Shown piece by piece: positions 5,486 through 9,700 of a stretch of 9,700 bases of DNA; position 1 is the first letter of the stretch, and every line of letters starts with the position of its first letter. Under the pieces are notes generated by a model. That model did not search any database, was not told the origin of the DNA, and saw nothing but the letters and a program-made list of their open reading frames with translations. Source of the DNA: an uncultured cyanobacterium (GTDB taxonomy: Bacteria; Cyanobacteriota; Cyanobacteriia; PCC-6307; Cyanobiaceae). The translations under genes and the position numbers were made by a program. Where the stretch lies: assembly GCA_903862155.1 (NCBI GenBank), contig CAIOXF010000029.1, positions 1 through 9,700 on the forward strand, read 5' to 3'.

Positions 5486-6754
5486 TCAAAAAGAGCTTCC
5501 CGGCCTGCTGGTTGCACTACCACTGAAATCGGGAGGCAACACTGGAGCCTCGAGAGGTGCGTTCAAACTTCCGGAAGGCGAGGGACTTGGGGTGTGATCC
5601 TCCTGTTGCCGATCAGCAGAAACCCGCGAACCACTCGACCTTGCTCCCCCGTGACGGGGGGCGGAAGACAATGGCGTCCGGCCACTCGGCGGGGATGCCA
5701 TGGTGCCTTCAGGCAAACCCAGCCGACGAAGATTGTCCTGCAATTGCAGCTCTAGGGGAGTTGGCAAGACTGGCGCATGGGGAGGTGCGCCCGGAACCAA
5801 TGGCTTCTGTGGATGAAAAAAGGCCAGTGGCTTACCAATTCGCTCCCAGACGTGCTGGTCGTACGCCCAGTGACGTGCCGAAAAATAGGATGGATTTCCG
5901 TCACCTTGAGCCTGCATGATGAGGAAGAAAGCCAAAACAATCCCCGGATAGGAGTACCAAGCCCAGGACAATCCGCGCTTACCAGCCAAAGAGTTCCAGT
6001 ACGAGCGCTCTGAATCAATATCAATACAGGGACTCTGACAAGCCACACAAGCGCTTTGCTCCTTTCCATGGCCGTCCACCGTACGGCACATCGACTGAGT
6101 AATCTTTATCCCCGTGTCTGTATGTGCTGCTCCCCCTAAATAAGATCTGGGGCCAATAAGAATGGATTGCACGGGGGCCATTGGGCAGAAGTATTGACAC
6201 CAGGCCTTGCCCCCATAGGCCCAACCCACCGCAACAGCAGCAAGCACCGTAACGAGCAGGAAAAGGCCAAGAGCGATCGGATTCCCGTTAACAACCAACA
6301 ACCGGAGCGTGAGACCCGCAATAAACAACGACCACTGGAGTTTGATGTGATTTTTTGCCAGCCAGGAATCTGGAAGCACTTTGGCTACATTCGGGCGACC
6401 CTTAACCATGACGAGTCGCTGTTTTCCCAGAGCGCGGAACAACTGGGAGGCAAATGCCAATGGACACAAGCGACGCCACAACTCATGGCTCAAGACGAAG
6501 ATCACCAGCACCCCCAAAGGGACAACGAGCCCCCAGAAGATCAGAGGCCCATCATGATCGCTATATTGAGTACCAAGATGATCACCGATCAGCCTTGCTG
6601 AAATCACATCTGGAGCGAATCCAGGCGCGAGCAAGGATAGGATGAGATAAAACCAGCCAGCTATCAGTAGCCACCTGGCAACGTGAGCAACTCGTTCGGG
6701 CGCAAGAGAAAACGCACGCATCGCCTCAACTTGCAGAGAAGTCGAACCTAGCAT
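5486..6754 (-). CDS. NapH/NosR-like membrane iron-sulfur protein with long disordered tail
   Basis: This is a 422-residue protein if translated from ATG 6754; a TTG at 6772 would add six residues. Five membrane segments are likely, near residues 28-46, 69-90, 138-156, 159-179 and 262-281. Iron-sulfur ligands are visible: CQYFCPMAPVQ (Cys186, Cys190), the CX3CP motif of the NapH family, then Cys223 and CVACQSPC (Cys236, Cys239, Cys243), a four-cysteine set that could hold one [4Fe-4S] cluster. An earlier LWRRLCP (Cys97) looks like a degenerate CX3CP whose first cysteine is Trp93. Proteins of this type pass electrons in or at the cytoplasmic membrane; the partner is not evident here. From about residue 315 onward the protein becomes a roughly 108-residue Pro/Ser/Gly-rich tail that is not part of the NapH fold. 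Base composition is lower in GC than in the flanking housekeeping genes (row 6241-6300 is 31/60). Confidence 0.8.
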   Translation of the reverse strand: MLGSTSLQVEAMRAFSLAPERVAHVARWLLIAGWFYLILSLLAPGFAPDVISARLIGDHLGTQYSDHDGPLIFWGLVVPLGVLVIFVLSHELWRRLCPLAFASQLFRALGKQRLVMVKGRPNVAKVLPDSWLAKNHIKLQWSLFIAGLTLRLLVVNGNPIALGLFLLVTVLAAVAVGWAYGGKAWCQYFCPMAPVQSILIGPRSYLGGAAHTDTGIKITQSMCRTVDGHGKEQSACVACQSPCIDIDSERSYWNSLAGKRGLSWAWYSYPGIVLAFFLIMQAQGDGNPSYFSARHWAYDQHVWERIGKPLAFFHPQKPLVPGAPPHAPVLPTPLELQLQDNLRRLGLPEGTMASPPSGRTPLSSAPRHGGARSSGSRVSADRQQEDHTPSPSPSGSLNAPLEAPVLPPDFSGSATSRPGSSF

Positions 6755-6803
6755 CTTAACCCCAAGAGTCAAGACGCCTGGATCTTAAATTATTGCCTTG
6801 CGG

Positions 6804-6809
6804 ATTATA
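6804..6809 (-). promoter_or_regulatory. Consensus -10 box upstream of the iron-sulfur protein gene
   Basis: On the minus strand 6809-6804 reads TATAAT exactly. Transcription would begin near 6797, giving a leader of about 43 bases to ATG 6754. There is no good -35 at the standard 16-18 base spacing; the nearest TTGATT is only 13 bases away. Cyanobacterial promoters with a good -10 and an activator instead of a -35 are known, so this could be a regulated promoter. Confidence 0.45.
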
Positions 6810-6893
6810 AGCAGTTAAGAGCAATCAAAGCCCGCGACCGGCACGCTCCCAGGCACAAAGATGCATTCTCCCTACTCGAGCAGACAATGGCAA

Positions 6894-6919
6894 TCGTTGA
6901 CCTCCGGATCCGTCAACGA
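6894..6919 (-). terminator. Hairpin across the stop codon of the two-repeat exported protein gene
   Basis: TCGTTGAC (6894-6901) and GTCAACGA (6912-6919) pair perfectly around a ten-base loop, and the stop codon (6913-6915) lies inside one arm. The minus strand beyond it (TTGCCATTGTC) is only moderately T-rich. It could end the upstream transcript or stabilise its 3' end. Confidence 0.4.
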
Positions 6920-7794
6920 CAAAATCTCTTTCTCACTGCCATCGACACCCCTCCCGGCCGTCCATACCTTGGCGGCGCCCAGATCCCATCAAGGGATGGA
7001 TAGGGGCGAAAGTTTACTGCATAGAGATTTTCAACGCAGCTTGCAATCAACCATCCATACTGAGCATTGCCATCCTGCGAACCGGTCGACCTGTTCGCCC
7101 CCTTGGACCTGGCATACGTCGAAACAATGACAGCATTTTTTAACCTGATTGCATTGTTATTCCAAAAAGATTCAGCCTCGTCGTTATTGATTGCAACTAC
7201 CCAATCGCCACTGGCGTTGGCAGGATCGGAGGCAGGGACAGATGCGCCCCATAGATACTTCGTCGCCTCAGCATATCCCCAGCGCGGAGCAGCTGGGGTA
7301 TCACGACAGACATAGAACGCCAGCGCCTCTACCGGTGTTTTTGGCGTTATCGCCACCCATTGGGCGCGATGGCTACGGCGGTGCACGCGGGGACGATAGG
7401 CAAGCTTCTTGTGCTCGCAATCCAAACTCAAACTGCCAACACGGATCAGCTTATTGCCGGATTTTATATCCACTCGATAGCCAAGACTGCCGTCTTCGTT
7501 CAGCTTACGGCTCAGCAGGTCGACCCACTTGATCGACTTGCTTGCTGGATCAGTGCCAACGGGAAAACGTTGTTGATCTACAACTCCAGATTCAGCCGCC
7601 ATATTCCCACTGGCAGCCTGACTCGCCTCAGCCAATTGTTGCGGATCAGAATTGTCTTCATGCTTCGGGCTGAAGCCTTCTGAGCTCTGGGATTGGAAAA
7701 GCTCAGCACCCAACGTGGACGGCCCGACACTGGCAAAACCGCAAGCAATAAAGCTTGCGACCAGTGTGACCTTGGCAATGCCACTGGTGCGCAT
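6913..7794 (-). CDS. Exported protein with two tandem SapE-like repeats, function unknown
   Basis: This protein has 293 residues from ATG 7794. A TTG at 7815 would add seven residues but lies at or before the predicted transcription start. A signal sequence (MRTSGIAKVTLVASFIACGF) has likely cleavage after TLGA near residue 30. A polar, Ser/Gln/Glu-rich linker (31-85) follows. Two similar units come next, roughly 88-165 and 196-293. Each begins with a tryptophan strand (IKWVDL; DWVVAI), has a conserved cysteine before a Tyr/Phe-Arg-Pro turn (SLDC with YRPR at 133; IASC with FRPY at 262), and ends with a second cysteine (LAFYVC, Cys163; VRKRFC, Cys292). The cysteine pairs are 37 and 39 residues apart, which suggests one disulfide per repeat. 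The pattern resembles surface-adhesin protein E-type domains, but this is by eye. The gene is markedly A/T-rich compared with alaS, consistent with acquisition. Confidence 0.65.
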   Translation of the reverse strand: MRTSGIAKVTLVASFIACGFASVGPSTLGAELFQSQSSEGFSPKHEDNSDPQQLAEASQAASGNMAAESGVVDQQRFPVGTDPASKSIKWVDLLSRKLNEDGSLGYRVDIKSGNKLIRVGSLSLDCEHKKLAYRPRVHRRSHRAQWVAITPKTPVEALAFYVCRDTPAAPRWGYAEATKYLWGASVPASDPANASGDWVVAINNDEAESFWNNNAIRLKNAVIVSTYARSKGANRSTGSQDGNAQYGWLIASCVENLYAVNFRPYPSLDGIWAPPRYGRPGGVSMAVRKRFCR

Positions 7795-7815
7795 TGGCAA
7801 CAATGAAGATGGCAA

Positions 7816-7844
7816 ATTCTATATGGGTTAAACCGGCTTGTCTC
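7816..7844 (-). promoter_or_regulatory. Sigma-70-type promoter for the two-repeat exported protein gene
   Basis: On the minus strand a -35-like GAGACA (7844-7839, four of six consensus positions) is followed by a 17-base spacer and a -10 TAGAAT (7821-7816, five of six). The predicted start is near 7809, 15 bases before ATG 7794. This favours the ATG over the TTG at 7815. The promoter sits in the short gap after the alaS stop, so the accessory genes need not depend on alaS transcription. Confidence 0.5.
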
Positions 7845-7866
7845 GCCAGGGGACTCATCCCCTCCG

Positions 7867-9700
7867 TTATCCATCTCCAGAGCCCTGAGCCAGGCTCACA
7901 CGGAGTTCGGTGCGAGCCTGGCTCAGGGCGCCATCGAGGGCAGCGCCATCGCGGCCGCCGGCCTGGGCCAGGTTGGGGCGACCGCCGCCGCCGCCGCCGC
8001 AGAGCTTGGCAATGCCGCCGATGAACTTGCCGGCCTGCTGGCCTGCCGCGATCACCGCCTTGCCGAAGGCGGCCACCAGGATCACCTTGCCGGTATCGGC
8101 GGGATCCGGCAGACCGCCAAGCACCACGGCCGAGCCGTCACCCAGCTGACCGACCAGCCCCTGGGCTGCGCTCTGGAGCCCAGCTCCCTCCACGCCATCC
8201 AGGCGAGCCACCAAAACCTGGCATTCACCAACAGCTTCAGCTTTCGCGGCCAGCGCGGCCGCTTTGGCCACGGCCAGCTCCTCGCGGGCTGCGGCCAGGG
8301 CCTTGCCGGTGGCCTTGAGCTCGTCCTGCAGAGCCGCTACGCGGTCCACGATCTCGGCGGGTTGGGCCTTGAATCGCTCACCCAGCTGCTTCACCACCGC
8401 GTCGCGCTCATTGAGATAGGCCAGCACCGCAGGGCCAGCCACCGCTTCGATGCGGCGGATGCCGGCGGCCACGCCACTCTCACTCACGATCTTGAACAGT
8501 CCGATCTCAGCGGTGTTGGCCACGTGGGTGCCGCCGCAGAGCTCCATCGACACGCCGGGCACATCCACCACCCGCACCACATCGGCGTACTTCTCGCCGA
8601 ACATCGCCACGGCACCGGCGGCCTTGGCCTTCTCGATCGCCATCGACCGCACCTCCAGGGTGTGGGCTTCGGCGATCCAGCCGTTGATCAGGATTTCGAT
8701 CTGCTCCAGCTCGGCCGGCGTTACGGAGCGGGGGCAGTGGAAGTCGAAGCGCAGGCGATCAAAATCCACGAGCGAACCGGCCTGGCCGATACCTGGATCC
8801 ACCACCTGCTTGAGGGCTGCCTGCAGCAGGTGCGTAGCGGTGTGGTTCGCCTGCGCGCGACGGCGGCAGGCGCGATCCACCTGGGCGTTGAGCAGATCAC
8901 CCACCGAAAGGCTGCCCCGCTCGATCCGGCCGCTGTGCACAAACACGCTGCGGTTGCGGCTGACGCCCTCAATCGTCACGATCACGCCGTCTCCTGAGAG
9001 CACGCCGCGGTCGCCGATCTGGCCGCCTCCCTCGCCATAAAAGGGCGTCACGTCGAGCACCAGCTGCACGCTGTCGCCGGCCGTCGCCCGCTCCGCTGGC
9101 TCACCGTTCACCACCAGCGCCAGCACGCAACTGGGGTGCTCAAGGGCCTCATAGCCCTTAAACGCGGTGGCATCAAGATCTGCCGCCATCTGCTCGATCG
9201 CGCCCTGCAGGGTGAGATCGATGCTCACCGCCGCAGCCTTGGCCCGCTGGCGCTGCTCCTCCATCGCTGCTTCGAAGCCCGCCAGATCCACCGTGAGACC
9301 GTGCTCCTCGGCGATCTCCTCGGTGAGCTCCAGCGGGAAGCCGTAGGTGTCGTAGAGCTCGAACGCCTGCTCGCCGGAGATTTGTGGGGGCTTCGCCGCC
9401 AGCACATCGGCCAGGAGCTTCTCCCCGCGCTCCAGGGTTTCCAGGAAGCGGGCTTCTTCGCGCTGGAGCTCCGCCAGGATCACTTCGCGCCGCTCCCCCA
9501 GCTGCGGGTAGGCGCGCTGCATCAGCGCGATCGACGCCTCACCCATCGCCGTGAGGAAGGGCTTGTCGATGCCGAGAAGACGTCCGTGGCGCACCACGCG
9601 GCGTAGCAACCGGCGCAGGATGTAGCCGCGGCCCAGGTTGCTAGCGGTGACGCCATCGCAGATCAATTGGGTGATGGCACGGCTGTGGTCGCCGATCACC
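7867..9700 (-). CDS. alaS: Alanyl-tRNA synthetase, C-terminal two thirds (runs off the right edge)
   Basis: This enzyme attaches alanine to tRNA-Ala and hydrolyses mischarged Ser- and Gly-tRNA. The visible 610 residues plus stop continue without a start to the window edge, so roughly the first 270 residues of a usual 875-890-residue protein, including the catalytic class II motifs, are outside. The fragment begins at the end of the catalytic domain, with NLGRGYILRRLLRRVVRHGR (fragment residues 21-40). It then shows DTYGFP (117-122), the editing-domain stretch TPFYGEGGGQIGD (218-230), zinc-binding HTATH (His286, His290) and CGGTH (Cys388, His392), a coiled or helical connector (about 445-500), and the C-Ala domain with GGGGGGRPNLAQAGG. 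All expected editing residues are present. The stop is TAA at 7867-7869. It is convergent with speA across the accessory block. A 16-bp perfect inverted repeat lies in its last codons. Confidence 0.97.
   Translation of the reverse strand, partial: VIGDHSRAITQLICDGVTASNLGRGYILRRLLRRVVRHGRLLGIDKPFLTAMGEASIALMQRAYPQLGERREVILAELQREEARFLETLERGEKLLADVLAAKPPQISGEQAFELYDTYGFPLELTEEIAEEHGLTVDLAGFEAAMEEQRQRAKAAAVSIDLTLQGAIEQMAADLDATAFKGYEALEHPSCVLALVVNGEPAERATAGDSVQLVLDVTPFYGEGGGQIGDRGVLSGDGVIVTIEGVSRNRSVFVHSGRIERGSLSVGDLLNAQVDRACRRRAQANHTATHLLQAALKQVVDPGIGQAGSLVDFDRLRFDFHCPRSVTPAELEQIEILINGWIAEAHTLEVRSMAIEKAKAAGAVAMFGEKYADVVRVVDVPGVSMELCGGTHVANTAEIGLFKIVSESGVAAGIRRIEAVAGPAVLAYLNERDAVVKQLGERFKAQPAEIVDRVAALQDELKATGKALAAAREELAVAKAAALAAKAEAVGECQVLVARLDGVEGAGLQSAAQGLVGQLGDGSAVVLGGLPDPADTGKVILVAAFGKAVIAAGQQAGKFIGGIAKLCGGGGGGRPNLAQAGGRDGAALDGALSQARTELRVSLAQGSGDG
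7882..7929. repeat. 16-bp perfect inverted repeat in the 3' end of alaS
   Basis: GCCCTGAGCCAGGCTC (7882-7897) and GAGCCTGGCTCAGGGC (7914-7929) are exact reverse complements. Three further pairs (7899-7901 with 7910-7912) form inside after one mismatch. The arms encode the LSQAR and SLAQG parts of the AlaS C-terminus. The stem would be very stable in the alaS mRNA. Its place, just before the stop, suggests a role in 3' end formation or stability. Confidence 0.7.
7884..7894 (+). repeat. 11-bp direct repeat, right copy (CCTGAGCCAGG)
   Basis: This is identical to 2662-2672 at the speA stop, in the same orientation. It forms part of the left arm of the alaS inverted repeat, so a third copy exists in inverted orientation at 7917-7927. 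Confidence 0.45.

Noticed and set aside
5557..5919. 120-codon plus-strand open frame opposite the Pro/Ser-rich tail
   Set aside because: It was considered because the tail is low-complexity, but the minus-strand frame is continuous with a convincing membrane iron-sulfur protein and the plus frame has no motif or promoter.
8362..8997. 211-codon plus-strand open frame inside alaS
   Set aside because: It is antisense to the conserved alaS editing domain, His-rich and without recognisable features.

Overview
The window looks like a piece of a picocyanobacterial chromosome of the Synechococcus/Cyanobium type. The evidence is a GC-rich backbone with GC-rich third codon positions, a long biosynthetic arginine decarboxylase of the cyanobacterial kind, and ndk, speA and alaS close together, which fits my memory of gene order in this group. 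No rRNA, tRNA, CRISPR array or intact insertion sequence was seen.

Layout. Bases 1-80 may hold the last codons of a plus-strand gene. A double hairpin (67-108) follows the minus-strand ndk (116-574). speA (693-2666, +) is divergent from ndk across 118 bp. A minus-strand block of accessory genes then fills 2667-7866: a SIMPL/DUF541 exported protein (2965-3675); a broken class III nucleotide cyclase C-terminus (about 3724-3899); a 495-residue membrane-anchored helical protein of unknown function (3895-5382); a NapH-like membrane iron-sulfur protein with a long Pro/Ser-rich tail (5486-6754); and an exported two-repeat protein (6913-7794) with its own likely promoter. alaS (minus strand, 7867 to beyond 9700) closes the window, with its N-terminal part missing.

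How the genes relate. The flanks are housekeeping genes: nucleotide balance, polyamine synthesis and alanyl-tRNA charging. The block between speA and alaS is more A/T-rich over its right part: row 7141-7200 is 22/60 GC, while row 8041-8100 in alaS is 42/60. The most interesting reading is that the NapH-like protein and the 495-residue protein are two halves of one ancestral cyanobacterial membrane protein, and that a nucleotide cyclase once stood beside them. What remains would be a split or decaying redox and cyclic-nucleotide signalling locus. This rests on motif reading and recalled family architecture, not on a search.

Several genes in the window end in perfect inverted repeats at or across their stop codons. 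The longest has 16-bp arms in the last codons of alaS. An 11-bp sequence, CCTGAGCCAGG, occurs in the same orientation at the speA stop and the alaS end, so it flanks the accessory block.
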